Positions 16,591 to 24,575 are shown, counted from the first letter of the stretch. The stretch: DNA of 64,000 bases from a virus (IMGVR_UViG_3300025466_000023:17519-81518); one strand, 5' to 3'. The notes: generated by a model from the letters alone, not told the origin. Program-made: numbers and translations.

Positions 16591-17401
16591 TTACATCTCC
16601 ATAGGTCATTGTTATTCCTAATGCAGACAAAGATAATTTGATCATATCAAGTTCTCCATCTGTTACTTGATTACAATAATCCGCATCGATAAATTCTAAA
16701 GTGTATGTTCTAGTAGTTGACTCTTCTGTGTCAACATCAGATGCTGAGCCGCTGAACATGAAACCGCTGTGTTCTACTTTAGAAACCCACTTGACCATAA
16801 ATGCTTGTTCGATGCTATCACCTGGACTAATCTTGGGCGGATACTTAATTGTTTTTGGAATCTCAATACTAATATCTCGACTCCACAATTTGTTTGGATT
16901 GCTGTCTATACAATGATATTCAGCGATAGCCAAGTGCGTTCTATCAAAACAACTAGAATTAAAAGCAGAATGAAAACGACCCGCTGTGTTATATCTATAA
17001 CCATACCCGTCAGCCCGTGTTGGAAAAACTTCTGTTTCTTCAAAATCAAAAAAGAAACAACCGGGATTATCATTAATGTGTAAATGATATTTGTTATCAG
17101 GATCCCTATGCCAACGAAGGCACTGATTAGGAATTAGATTTAGAAATGTTCCTCGACTGACTTTAATTGGTAAAGACCTAATAAACTTTTCAAATACAGT
17201 TCCTTGTATCTCAGGCACAACATTTGGGTTTTCGATATAAAAATACTTAAGGCGATCGACTCCCTCTTTTGGTAAACAAGCATTCAGCATGCCCATTCTA
17301 CTCATGTTATGTTTGATAGCGTTCCATTCTTCTAACACCTGCTGGGGATCGACACGTACGGCAGTACGTTCGATAATATTACGCATAAACTGTCTACTCA
17401 T
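16574..17401 (-). CDS. Aspartyl/asparaginyl beta-hydroxylase-like 2OG oxygenase, 275 aa
   Basis: The segment LRWHRDPDNKYHLHINDNPG carries the HxD iron ligands, AGRFHSAFNSSCFDRTHLAI carries the distal histidine, and the following R-H is in the place of the 2OG-binding arginine. This is the arrangement of Asp/Asn hydroxylase-like phage proteins. A roughly 100-residue C-terminal extension is not recognised. TAATG coupling to the small gene upstream. The likely substrate is a protein or carrier-bound amino acid (inference). Confidence 0.78.
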   Translation of the reverse strand: MSRQFMRNIIERTAVRVDPQQVLEEWNAIKHNMSRMGMLNACLPKEGVDRLKYFYIENPNVVPEIQGTVFEKFIRSLPIKVSRGTFLNLIPNQCLRWHRDPDNKYHLHINDNPGCFFFDFEETEVFPTRADGYGYRYNTAGRFHSAFNSSCFDRTHLAIAEYHCIDSNPNKLWSRDISIEIPKTIKYPPKISPGDSIEQAFMVKWVSKVEHSGFMFSGSASDVDTEESTTRTYTLEFIDADYCNQVTDGELDMIKLSLSALGITMTYGDVIDRLC

Positions 17402-17727
17402 TATGCTCGTGTCCTAATGCTAGTGTTGTGTATTGAAATGTAGGTTTCTAAATCAAAGTGTCCAAATGGATTATTATCAATTTGTTCAGCTATTTCGTAT
17501 TCTAAATCACCGTACCAATTATTTTCCTTGGCAAACTGTTCCGGGTCACAATGCAGTTTTTCAGCTTGTTTATAGGCACTATAAGTTCCTACAACATGTT
17601 GATGTTCATCATATTTTAAACATACAGCAACTAACACGGCTAGATCACGTGAAGATTTTGTCCATGTATATTCTATTTTTTCTAAGTTGCCCGTTCTATG
17701 TCTAGAAGGTCTTTCACGTGAAAACAT
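17401..17727 (-). CDS. Unknown small protein, 108 aa
   Basis: A soluble, charged protein without a recognised domain. It is first in the coupled operon, behind a TATAAATA late promoter and a GGGG-type SD (AAGGGGTTAAACAATG). The stop overlaps the next start as TAATG, so it is very likely translated and co-regulated with the oxygenase downstream. Confidence 0.65.
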   Translation of the reverse strand: MFSRERPSRHRTGNLEKIEYTWTKSSRDLAVLVAVCLKYDEHQHVVGTYSAYKQAEKLHCDPEQFAKENNWYGDLEYEIAEQIDNNPFGHFDLETYISIHNTSIRTRA

Positions 17728-17751
17728 TGTTTAACCCCTTATTATTAGCGG

Positions 17752-17759
17752 TATTTATA
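17752..17759 (-). promoter_or_regulatory. Late promoter TATAAATA heading the redox operon
   Basis: TATAAATA followed by CCGC on the minus strand, 24 nt upstream of the ATG at 17727. It lies between the ketosynthase stop and the start of the overlapping ten-gene operon. Confidence 0.65.
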
Positions 17760-17777
17760 AGTGCTACTTTAATGATT

Positions 17778-19004
17778 TTAAAATGCTGGTATACCGACAA
17801 CAACAGACGAACATTTACCACCAAAACCGTAGGAGTTTTTAACAAAATGAGATTTAGTTATTGTTTTAGTAGACTTTACGATTGTAATGTCTTTTTCGAA
17901 TTCACAACTGGTAAAATTAGCCACGGGTGGCACTTGTTTAGTTTCTAAACTTTTAATTCCATATATAAGTTCTATAAGACCACTAGCACTCATTGTATGA
18001 CCTATATGGCCTTTATTGCTAGTAATATATGCATTGGGAAATAATTTGTTCATAGCATCGTATTCTATTACATCTCCGGCAGGTGTAGATGTTGCATGAG
18101 CCGACACAAATGCAATGTCATCTTCAATAACTCCACTTCTAGTTAATGCCTGAACTGTGGCACTGGTTGCTCCCATACCATCTTCAGTTGGACTTGTAGG
18201 ATGTGCGGTTTCTGTATAAAATCCTATGCCACATATTTCAGCAAGAATAGTAGCACCTCTAGCCTGTGCATGTTCTAAAGTTTCTACCACAACAACTCCT
18301 GCACCTTCTCCTAAAATAAATCCATCACGTGTATCGCTAAAGGGTTGGCTAATATAATCTTCATCGCGCTTGCTCAATGCACGTAAAACTTGGAAGAAGT
18401 ACATATCGTATTTTTCAACCATAGCATCAGTACCACCAACAACTGCTATGTCACAATCCCCTGCGGCTAAGCATTTAATGCCATAATCTAAAGTGTAGAT
18501 TCCCGTAGCACATGCACTAACCATTACTGTGCTAGGACCATGCCACCCGTATTTGGCCGCAACTGCACCCGTAGTAAAGTCATAGCTAATGCCTAATGTT
18601 TGAAATGGGTTGGCTTTAGTTTTGCCAGAATTGTAAGCTATTTCGACTATGTTTCTAGCATCGTTGCCGCCACTGATACTAGATATTAATGTAGCTACAT
18701 TGGTAGTAGTAAATCCACTTTGTCTAACTGCTTCGTCTACGGCCAACATTGCGGCCTTGGTCAATAAGGGCCAATTGCGTGACTCGTGTTCTGTATAAAC
18801 TGTTTGTTCTAATTGGTCTAGATCGGGAAGCTCAAAGGCTCTATGGACTAGCATGGCGGGATCTGTACGAGTATCCCAACTATCGACCTTAGGGGTGGGC
18901 TGTTTACTGTTGAACAATTTGGTAAAGGTATTATCAACACCAGAACCTAGTGAATTTACTAGGCCCATGCCTGTGATAACAAATCGTGTGCTGGGAAGTT
19001 TCAT
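17778..19004 (-). CDS. Beta-ketoacyl-[ACP] synthase (FabF/KAS II-like), 408 aa
   Basis: A complete thiolase-fold ketosynthase with the nucleophile C165 in VSACATG, H303 in SAHATSTPAGD, K331 and H336 in NKGHIGHTMSASG, and the C-terminal NSYGFGGKCSSVVVG. Length and motif order match bacterial FabF. It would catalyse decarboxylative condensation of malonyl-ACP with an acyl chain. No acyl carrier protein, ketoreductase or acyltransferase is seen nearby, so it must use host ones if it elongates chains. Its ATG is 8 nt from a TTAAATA box. A ketosynthase in a T4-like phage is unexpected. Sequence features look intact and catalytic. Confidence 0.94.
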   Translation of the reverse strand: MKLPSTRFVITGMGLVNSLGSGVDNTFTKLFNSKQPTPKVDSWDTRTDPAMLVHRAFELPDLDQLEQTVYTEHESRNWPLLTKAAMLAVDEAVRQSGFTTTNVATLISSISGGNDARNIVEIAYNSGKTKANPFQTLGISYDFTTGAVAAKYGWHGPSTVMVSACATGIYTLDYGIKCLAAGDCDIAVVGGTDAMVEKYDMYFFQVLRALSKRDEDYISQPFSDTRDGFILGEGAGVVVVETLEHAQARGATILAEICGIGFYTETAHPTSPTEDGMGATSATVQALTRSGVIEDDIAFVSAHATSTPAGDVIEYDAMNKLFPNAYITSNKGHIGHTMSASGLIELIYGIKSLETKQVPPVANFTSCEFEKDITIVKSTKTITKSHFVKNSYGFGGKCSSVVVGIPAF

Positions 19005-19012
19005 ATCAGCTG

Positions 19013-19019
19013 TATTTAA
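19013..19019 (-). promoter_or_regulatory. Late-type box before ketosynthase
   Basis: TTAAATA on the minus strand, followed by 8 nt and the ATG at 19004. Confidence 0.45.
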
Positions 19020-19050
19020 AGCTGATATTTTTTTAAATCACTAATAGTGA

Positions 19051-19428
19051 TTATCTAGTTGTATTATCGTTTTCGTAGTGTGTATGACCAGCAATAGTGT
19101 TTAATACACTGATTGCGGCATTTACTCCGGCCGCAGAAATTTGTTGCCCTGAGCTAGCAGTTCCTATACTTATTGACTGTGCGGGGCCATTAGTGTTGTT
19201 TGCAACACTATAAGTGTTCCTATCACCATTACTACCAAATGTAGCTTCTTGCTCGATATCAGTCCAGCTATGATAATGGCTCGCAAACTGATTAATAGCA
19301 TTGCAAATACTGTTAATGTCCGAGGCATTAATTCTGTTTCCCGAATAAAAAGCGCCTGTGTTAGGGCTCGGAGTACCTGCTTGCCAATTTGGACCGCCTG
19401 TAGTTCCCGTTCCTGAACCTGTTCCCAT
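19051..19428 (-). CDS. Virion-like protein with two HxH modules, 125 aa
   Basis: Gly/Thr/Ser-rich N-terminus, then two copies of a roughly 30-residue module. The first is YSGNRINASDINSICNAINQ ending in HYHSW. The second is SSGQQISAAGVNAAISVLNT ending in HTHYE. The same module occurs once in the cysteine-tail protein 14916-15185. Small fibre or needle proteins often have this composition, and HxH pairs in trimers can bind iron. It follows 19430-19990 by 1 nt and probably belongs to the virion. Confidence 0.68.
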   Translation of the reverse strand: MGTGSGTGTTGGPNWQAGTPSPNTGAFYSGNRINASDINSICNAINQFASHYHSWTDIEQEATFGSNGDRNTYSVANNTNGPAQSISIGTASSGQQISAAGVNAAISVLNTIAGHTHYENDNTTR

Positions 19429-19429
19429 A

Positions 19430-19990
19430 TTATGCTCCTAGTGTGATTACCTTAGTATATATCGTTTGATCTCCGCCTTGTGGAACTAGATAATATATGT
19501 TCCTTGCTTGAATATTATATTCTGTTAATAGCGGTCGAATAAAGATATTTTCAAATAGTGTAGTTAATTGCGCAGTATTACTGTTACAACTGTTTACTTG
19601 GTTCTCTAACCATTCTACAGATTTGGCACTATTGTTAATCCAATCTTGTGCAACAAAGTCACTATAGATATTTTCGTACCCTGGATCTAGAAAAATATCT
19701 TGGCTAGCATCGTACCCTTGGGCAACAAGGCTAGTAGTTAACCAATCAGCTAATTTCATTTGTCTAGTAGAGCCCATTTTCAGCACATCAAAAAAGTCTT
19801 GATTAGATGTGTTATTAATTACTCCAATAATCTGTTGTCCTGAAACGGGAGATCCGTTTAGTGTCAATGCTTGCATGCAGGGATGACTTAATGCAAATTG
19901 AATAAAGATGCTAGAAGTGGAATAAGTGTTAGTAGCTGTATTGATTGCTACGGCAGTCCATGAAAACGTAGATGAAGTTGTGTCTGACAT
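19430..19990 (-). CDS. Probable virion protein, 186 aa
   Basis: Begins MSDTTSSTFSWTAVAINTAT, like the Thr/Ser-rich N-terminus of the cysteine-tail protein (MADTTSTNTATV). It contains SPVSGQQIIGVINN, resembling the SGQ-I element of the HxH modules, and ends ARNIYYLVPQGGDQTIYTKV. No enzyme motif. It sits between two small genes in the same operon and overlaps the gene upstream by 1 nt. Structural role inferred from composition and neighbours. Confidence 0.62.
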   Translation of the reverse strand: MSDTTSSTFSWTAVAINTATNTYSTSSIFIQFALSHPCMQALTLNGSPVSGQQIIGVINNTSNQDFFDVLKMGSTRQMKLADWLTTSLVAQGYDASQDIFLDPGYENIYSDFVAQDWINNSAKSVEWLENQVNSCNSNTAQLTTLFENIFIRPLLTEYNIQARNIYYLVPQGGDQTIYTKVITLGA

Positions 19991-20244
19991 TAGCTGTGAT
20001 CTCCACCATAGTTTTTAACAGGACCATTTGGCGCTGTTTTAACTTTCTTGCCACGTAAGGGCTTTCCAGAACCTTTCTTACCCTGTGTACCCGATCCGTC
20101 TGTGTGATCGGAGTCATGGGCAACATAGCCCCTGCTAACGCATTGTGCATAACGCACATTGGATAAGCGTGAATGCCCCACCGAGCATTGGCTACGAGTG
20201 GGGGCTTTGAGTTTCTTTTCAGTTAATAGTTCGGTGATGCGCAT
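19990..20244 (-). CDS. Small basic protein, 84 aa
   Basis: Starts MRITELLTEKKLKAPTRSQC, an N-terminus often seen in T4-like cyanophage small proteins. It continues with Lys/Gly-rich low-complexity sequence (SGTQGKKGSGKPLRGKKVK). Possibly nucleic-acid or virion associated; no family recognised. The ATG is 5 nt from a CTAAATA box. Confidence 0.6.
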   Translation of the reverse strand: MRITELLTEKKLKAPTRSQCSVGHSRLSNVRYAQCVSRGYVAHDSDHTDGSGTQGKKGSGKPLRGKKVKTAPNGPVKNYGGDHS

Positions 20245-20249
20245 ACAGT

Positions 20250-20256
20250 TATTTAG
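20250..20256 (-). promoter_or_regulatory. Late-type box CTAAATA
   Basis: CTAAATA on the minus strand, 5 nt before the ATG at 20244. It overlaps the stop region of the wall hydrolase gene. Confidence 0.4.
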
Positions 20257-20963
20257 TTTGCCTGGGCTGTACGTGCTCCGTCCCTTTCACCGTAAAAGAA
20301 ATGTCCACCTATACGGCCTAGCCTGTGCTTCTGACCAGCCCATGAAGGGTGAATTCGTGTTGCATGAAAGTAAAGTGCATCCGAATACTTGTCACGCATA
20401 TCGGAATACGAGTCTTCGTTAGCTAATAGATTCATAGCCACTTCTTGACTTTCGATCCAACGTTCATCCGAGCTCTTGGGTTTGCTGACTGTCATGCAGT
20501 TCCATGAGAATTGACATACTGCCAGTTTGTTCCAAACAGTCATGCGTTCGGTTTTCTGTTCAGTTTTTCCAAACCAACCTACCTTTACATCTCGGGTCAC
20601 GGTTTGTGTCTTGGGAACATCGACGACTAACTTCTGATTTACTACACCACATATAGTAGGTGAGAATCTTCCATCTTGAGCTCGATTTAGAGTAACTAGG
20701 CCTACGGCTATCTTGCCCTCTTTGGGCTCGCTACCTGCTTCATAGAATATATTCCTTGCTAGACAGGCTAGTTCTTTTGGATTAACAATGGGACTCACTA
20801 GAGTGTCCACTGTTGAGTGTAGCTTATCCTTTGCTTCATCAACAAAGTTGTATGCTACTGTGAATTGACCCTCTTGTGTCGGGGCCTCGGCATGACCGGG
20901 TGCCATTACGGTCAGGGCCGATACTGCTACTAACGCCATTACGACTGAGCGTGTTATAGACAT
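20253..20963 (-). CDS. Cell wall hydrolase, SleB/Hydrolase_2 type, 236 aa
   Basis: An N-terminal signal peptide (SVVMALVAVSALTVMAPGHA) directs export. The catalytic domain has ELACLARNIFYEAGSEPKEG with the catalytic Glu, AVGLVTLNRAQDGRFSPTIC, CQFSWNC and LYFHATRIHPSW, all signatures of SleB-like lytic enzymes. It should cleave peptidoglycan for host lysis or during infection. A strong SD (AGGAGG) precedes ATG. No holin is recognised nearby. Confidence 0.88.
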   Translation of the reverse strand: MSITRSVVMALVAVSALTVMAPGHAEAPTQEGQFTVAYNFVDEAKDKLHSTVDTLVSPIVNPKELACLARNIFYEAGSEPKEGKIAVGLVTLNRAQDGRFSPTICGVVNQKLVVDVPKTQTVTRDVKVGWFGKTEQKTERMTVWNKLAVCQFSWNCMTVSKPKSSDERWIESQEVAMNLLANEDSYSDMRDKYSDALYFHATRIHPSWAGQKHRLGRIGGHFFYGERDGARTAQAN

Positions 20964-21098
20964 ATATCTGTCCTCCTTTGGTTGTTTACTGCTGTCTGTG
21001 TGTCAAATCCTTTTAAGGGTAAGTTTAGTTAATGCAATATTCTAATACTAAGGTAAGAATAGGCCAAAAATGACCTATTTTTACTATTATAGCGGGTT

Positions 21099-21299
21099 TT
21101 AACTGTTTTCGCTATCGTTTTGAACATCTGGAGTATTACCGCGAGGCTTACGCTCTTTCTTTGGTACTATGAGTGAGTGTAGATCTGCTTGTATGGTCAT
21201 TCGCTTGACATGTCCACGCATTTCTTTATCTGTAATAGATGCTAGGAAACATTTGTTCTGTCTGCTCATTTTGTAGTTTGGTCCTGGTTTTAAGTACAT
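21099..21299 (-). CDS. Conserved small basic protein, 66 aa
   Basis: I take ATG 21297-21299 (MYLKPGPNYKMSRQNKCFLA), preceded by AAAGGAG. The longer frame would start inside the promoter region. NYKMSRQNKCFLASITDKEMRGHVKRM resembles small conserved proteins of T4-like cyanophages. Lys/Arg-rich; function unknown. Confidence 0.62.
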   Translation of the reverse strand: MYLKPGPNYKMSRQNKCFLASITDKEMRGHVKRMTIQADLHSLIVPKKERKPRGNTPDVQNDSENS

Positions 21300-21344
21300 G
21301 TTGTCTATTGACTCCTTTTGTATAGTTATGTTATACTCAAGACT

Positions 21345-21373
21345 AGTATAACACAAATTGACGGAGCCGTAAA
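21345..21373 (-). promoter_or_regulatory. Probable promoter for 66-aa gene
   Basis: Minus-strand TATACT (21345-21350) with TTTACG 17 nt upstream. A plus-strand pair, TTGACT (21308) and TATACT (21332), lies face to face, so the region is divergent. Confidence 0.4.
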
Positions 21374-21375
21374 TA
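21369..21375 (+). promoter_or_regulatory. Late-type box GTAAATA
   Basis: GTAAATA followed by CCTAT and the ATG at 21381. The spacing of 5 nt is the same as at 23772 and 26196. Confidence 0.45.
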
Positions 21376-21380
21376 CCTAT

Positions 21381-22196
21381 ATGGAACAATACAAACACGA
21401 AAACAACCCCTTCTTCAACGACACCTATTCGGATGTCAACACATTTAAAATATCGGGCACCCCTTTAGAAGTAATCCAAAGTCTGGCTTATGTTAGAGCC
21501 ATGGGCGGGGGCCACGTTAGGATTGGTATGGGCTTGCTCAATGCCAAAAGCATCTACTATGCAGGAGTAGCGGCCAAACCAGAATGGCGAGGACGTCTAA
21601 ACCAAGAAGACCTAGAGATCATCCAGAAGCTGACCCAGAATCAAAAATGGATCAAAAGCGTCGAGCCCTGGGCGGGCGAGATCGTTACCTACGACCTGGA
21701 CAAGGTTGACTATACTGTGGACAAGGACAATGTGTTTAACATGCACCCTATGGACCGCTTTGGTAAAGTTCTAAAGATACATTGGACCCAATGGCAACAG
21801 GCTCGCTTTAAAAGCTGGCTAGACATTCCTGCTAACGTGGGGCGCCCACAGGGCAAGGCCATAGTATTGTGTGGCGGCAACTGGAATTCCAATCCTCAGT
21901 ATGCGCTATGGGCACAGCAAAACATAGGGCAAGTATCAACATTCGTGGGTACCCAATCAGAATTCGACAGCTTTACCAAAACCACAGGCATCAAGTGCTC
22001 CAAGGTCATTACCAAAGACGTATGGACCCTGGCCACATGGGTTTCGGGCGCACAACAGGTCATTGGTACTCCAGGTTGGGGTATCGCAGTAGCACAGGCC
22101 TGCAACAAACCCTATGCTGTACAAAAGATCGACAACGTAGACACATGGAATGATCCATGGCTACTAGCTGAGCGCGGCAACAACTCAGCATTTTAA
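21381..22196 (+). CDS. GT-B-like glycosyltransferase paralogue A, 271 aa
   Basis: Start at ATG 21381 (MEQYKHENNPFF) next to a late box. The C-terminal half (STFVGTQSEFDSF, VSGAQQVIGTPGWGIAVAQA) has the nucleotide-sugar-binding layout of GT9/GT-B enzymes. It is clearly paralogous to the protein at 40730-41554: LAYVRAMGGGHVRIG matches IPIRLLGGGDFYLR, LNQEDLEIIQKL matches MTKKDFDLLAPL, and the FVGT segment is shared. It heads a plus-strand operon with a small helical protein and two 2OG oxygenases. Acceptor unknown. Confidence 0.68.
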   Translation: MEQYKHENNPFFNDTYSDVNTFKISGTPLEVIQSLAYVRAMGGGHVRIGMGLLNAKSIYYAGVAAKPEWRGRLNQEDLEIIQKLTQNQKWIKSVEPWAGEIVTYDLDKVDYTVDKDNVFNMHPMDRFGKVLKIHWTQWQQARFKSWLDIPANVGRPQGKAIVLCGGNWNSNPQYALWAQQNIGQVSTFVGTQSEFDSFTKTTGIKCSKVITKDVWTLATWVSGAQQVIGTPGWGIAVAQACNKPYAVQKIDNVDTWNDPWLLAERGNNSAF

Positions 22197-22207
22197 AGGA
22201 GCCTACT

Positions 22208-22435
22208 ATGGCATCAGGACTACAAAAACTCAAGCATCACGTGTTGTTGTTAAAAAACAAGCATGAAAAGCTGGGCAAAGAATTGGCTCGTGAATCAAGC
22301 GAGCTAGCACCCGACGACCACAAGATCGATTTGATCAAACAGGCCCAGGGTCGCATTGAACAGCAGATCGTCATGCTGGAAAGTCGTATCAACAACGCAG
22401 TCAATGTCAAGAAACCAGATATCATGCAACCATGA
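22208..22435 (+). CDS. Small coiled-coil protein, 75 aa
   Basis: Almost entirely helical, with heptad-like LKHHVLLLKNKHEKLGKELA and IEQQIVMLESRINNAV, giving a helical hairpin reminiscent of DUF465/YdcH proteins. SD AAAGGAG upstream. Overlaps the following oxygenase gene by 4 nt. Function unknown. Confidence 0.65.
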   Translation: MASGLQKLKHHVLLLKNKHEKLGKELARESSELAPDDHKIDLIKQAQGRIEQQIVMLESRINNAVNVKKPDIMQP

Positions 22436-23022
22436 TCATCAATATTCGACGAGAGCCCATACGCTATATCGAAATCAATGACTTCCTAGACCAGCCCACT
22501 CTGGATCGTTGGTTAGCAACGCTAGATCGCATGACTTGCCAAGCAGGTGACGTCACTGACCCACAGGGCCAAAGCAGAGTTAATTCTATCAAGAAAAACA
22601 AAAATGCTTGGCTAACTCCGCCAAATGATCTAGGGCTAGAGTTTAGAGATCGCTGTTGGTCACAGGCCATCAAGCAGGCCCTAATAGATATGGATGACTA
22701 CCTGTTTCTAGCACACAGGCTAGTGGATGAAGGTAGCATGATGTATTCAGTTTACGATCAGGGCGACTACTATCAATGGCACAGAGATCGTACTCCCTAT
22801 TTGACCTACAATTTGGTTCTAGAAGCCGCTAAACAGGGTGGTGAATTTGAGCTTAGTACCAGTATTCAAGAACCCCATTCAGCTACAGAAACTCTAGCCA
22901 ATACGTCAAACACACTGATAATATTTCCCAGCTTCCTAGTGCATCAAGTCAAGCCCGTAGTTGAGGGACAGCGCAAGACACTACAGTACTTTCAAAACTC
23001 CACTAGAACTTTTAGTCAATGA
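22432..23022 (+). CDS. Prolyl-hydroxylase-type 2OG-Fe(II) oxygenase, 196 aa
   Basis: YDQGDYYQWHRDRTPYLTYN carries the HxD iron motif, GGEFEL follows, and IIFPSFLVHQVKPVVEGQRK supplies the distal His and the 2OG-binding basic residue. This is the PKHD/P4H arrangement. Coupled by an ATGA overlap to the preceding gene and followed after 1 nt by another oxygenase-like gene. Neighbouring glycosyltransferase suggests hydroxylate-then-glycosylate modification of a protein (inference). Confidence 0.8.
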   Translation: MIINIRREPIRYIEINDFLDQPTLDRWLATLDRMTCQAGDVTDPQGQSRVNSIKKNKNAWLTPPNDLGLEFRDRCWSQAIKQALIDMDDYLFLAHRLVDEGSMMYSVYDQGDYYQWHRDRTPYLTYNLVLEAAKQGGEFELSTSIQEPHSATETLANTSNTLIIFPSFLVHQVKPVVEGQRKTLQYFQNSTRTFSQ

Positions 23023-23023
23023 A

Positions 23024-23545
23024 ATGTTGCCCTATTTTAAAAAGCTATCACCGGGCTGGTTAAATCTCAGAGGATTTGAGTGGGAACAGCGCAAGGGCGA
23101 AATGGCAATAGAACTGGGCAAGGATCCGGTTTATCTACGCTACTATCGAATCAAAGACTATCCAGAATTTTGGACTAGATTCCGTTTTCAAGGGCCCAAA
23201 CCAGCTAGCATATATCTATGCGAAACCACGGGCACGGGCTATCAGGGCATACATCAAGACATAAACACAGGCACTACCCTAAACTATTATATTGACTGTG
23301 CGGGGGATCCCACACGTTTTTATCGATACACGGGCCAACTGCCCGAAGAGCCCACTGAACACAATATTGACCCCGAATTGATACAGCAGGTAGCTGAATT
23401 CATAGCACAGCCTAAAGACAGCTATTTGTTAAATGTGCAAGAGTGGCATGATGTAGTCAAGGCCAGCATCTTACCCAGAAAATTCATACAGTGGAATTGG
23501 ACCGAACAGTTTGATCTAGTTAGACTTACTCTACTGAATAACTAG
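23024..23545 (+). CDS. Divergent 2OG oxygenase-like protein, 173 aa
   Basis: Start at ATG 23024 (MLPYFKKLSPGWL), 1 nt after the previous stop; an upstream in-frame ATG would overlap by 60 nt. GIHQDINTGTTLNYYIDC provides an HxD-like motif, and LLNVQEWHDVVKASILPRKF could supply the second His and Arg. The fold assignment rests on this spacing only. Tight linkage to 22432-23022 supports a related role. Confidence 0.6.
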   Translation: MLPYFKKLSPGWLNLRGFEWEQRKGEMAIELGKDPVYLRYYRIKDYPEFWTRFRFQGPKPASIYLCETTGTGYQGIHQDINTGTTLNYYIDCAGDPTRFYRYTGQLPEEPTEHNIDPELIQQVAEFIAQPKDSYLLNVQEWHDVVKASILPRKFIQWNWTEQFDLVRLTLLNN

Positions 23546-23550
23546 AACTT

Positions 23551-23772
23551 TTAGTCAACCCAAGCTTCTCGCTTGACCCGCCCTACCCAATCCATCCAAC
23601 GCAGTGCAAACATGGTGTTGTAAGGCCAACGGCTGTCTAAGACCACTGTAACATCACCAAAAGCATTGAACTTGATATAGCCTCCTTCGGCCTGTACTTC
23701 GGCCCAGATATCTTCTGAAGGCGCATCAGGCCATAGTGTATACTCTATGATATAGTGAGTTGGTTTTACCAT
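23551..23772 (-). CDS. Hypothetical protein, 73 aa
   Basis: Start chosen at ATG 23770-23772 (MVKPTHYIIEYTLWPDAPSE) because it sits 5 nt from a GTAAATA late box; the longer frame runs through that box. Trp-rich small alpha/beta sequence (MFALRWMDWVGRVKREAW). No family recognised. Convergent with the oxygenase operon. Confidence 0.58.
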   Translation of the reverse strand: MVKPTHYIIEYTLWPDAPSEDIWAEVQAEGGYIKFNAFGDVTVVLDSRWPYNTMFALRWMDWVGRVKREAWVD

Positions 23773-23777
23773 ACAGG

Positions 23778-23784
23778 TATTTAC
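23778..23784 (-). promoter_or_regulatory. Late-type box GTAAATA
   Basis: GTAAATA then CCTGT then ATG (minus strand). Confidence 0.42.
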
Positions 23785-23843
23785 TGTTGTTTTTATTTCG
23801 ATTTGTGTTATAATAGCAGTTAAGTATAAAAAGGAATTGAGCA

Positions 23844-24575
23844 ATGACAGCAGTAAAAGGAAGAAAACAATTAACCTATTTGGAAAGAACCAAACTGTTT
23901 AGATCTCAGCCACGCGAAATTAGGTTCTATGACTGTGAGCTGATCAACAAATACATCAATTTAATAGAAAGTTTCAGCAAAGACGACTATCAGCTTTACG
24001 AACGTCTACTGCACAGTTACAAACGTGTACAACCCATGTTGAAATACTGTGGTCATAGAGGTATACAGGGTCCAGCACTAGAACTAGCCAATATCAGAAG
24101 CCAAGATCTAAAACTACATCAAAAACTACTACAAGTCTTGAGAAACAGATGGACTGATACCTATAGAGTGCAACAACAAAAGGTCAACGCAACTCCGCAT
24201 ATTTTTTGGAACAAAATGGCATCGAATATACAACGTCGATGTCAAGTGGAAAATATAGCATTATACCCAGGATGGCAAGGACCTACAGGCAAAGAAGTCT
24301 TGATAGACTTTTTGATTGAGCAGTTTGAACGTCAAAAAGGTCTTTGTGCTATATCTTGCGATAATATGACTTTAACCATTGGACAAAAGCAAAAAAATCA
24401 AAACAAGTGCAGTCCTGATAGAAAGAACAGCAACCTAGGCTATACACCTGATAATCTTTGGCTGGTCACTTGGTGGGTAAACTGCATGAAGATGGACATG
24501 AGTATGTTGACGTTTTGGCGTAGAGTTGATACCCTAGCTGAAAGCAGGCGTCAAAGACTGGGTTTTAAAGAATAG
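23844..24575 (+). CDS. HNH-like phage endonuclease, 243 aa
   Basis: The C-terminal third has GLCAISCDNMTL followed by CSPDRKNSNLGYTPDNLWLV and WWVNCMKMDMS, matching the SxDRxNxxxGYxxxNxxLVxxxxN pattern of phage HNH/homing endonucleases. The N-terminal 120 residues are helical and unassigned. A TATAAT (23819-23824) and SD AAGGAATTG precede the ATG. Probably a mobile free-standing nuclease. Confidence 0.72.
   Translation: MTAVKGRKQLTYLERTKLFRSQPREIRFYDCELINKYINLIESFSKDDYQLYERLLHSYKRVQPMLKYCGHRGIQGPALELANIRSQDLKLHQKLLQVLRNRWTDTYRVQQQKVNATPHIFWNKMASNIQRRCQVENIALYPGWQGPTGKEVLIDFLIEQFERQKGLCAISCDNMTLTIGQKQKNQNKCSPDRKNSNLGYTPDNLWLVTWWVNCMKMDMSMLTFWRRVDTLAESRRQRLGFKE

Noticed and set aside
8136-17727. 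Operon as a DNA-base hypermodification pathway
   Set aside because: No thymidylate-synthase-like, kinase or base-glycosyltransferase genes belong to it; SPASM enzymes point to peptides or proteins.
21057-21082. Hairpin AATAGG/CCTATT followed by T's as a terminator
   Set aside because: Only 6 bp, and the T-run is on the plus strand where no gene is transcribed; both neighbours are on the minus strand.
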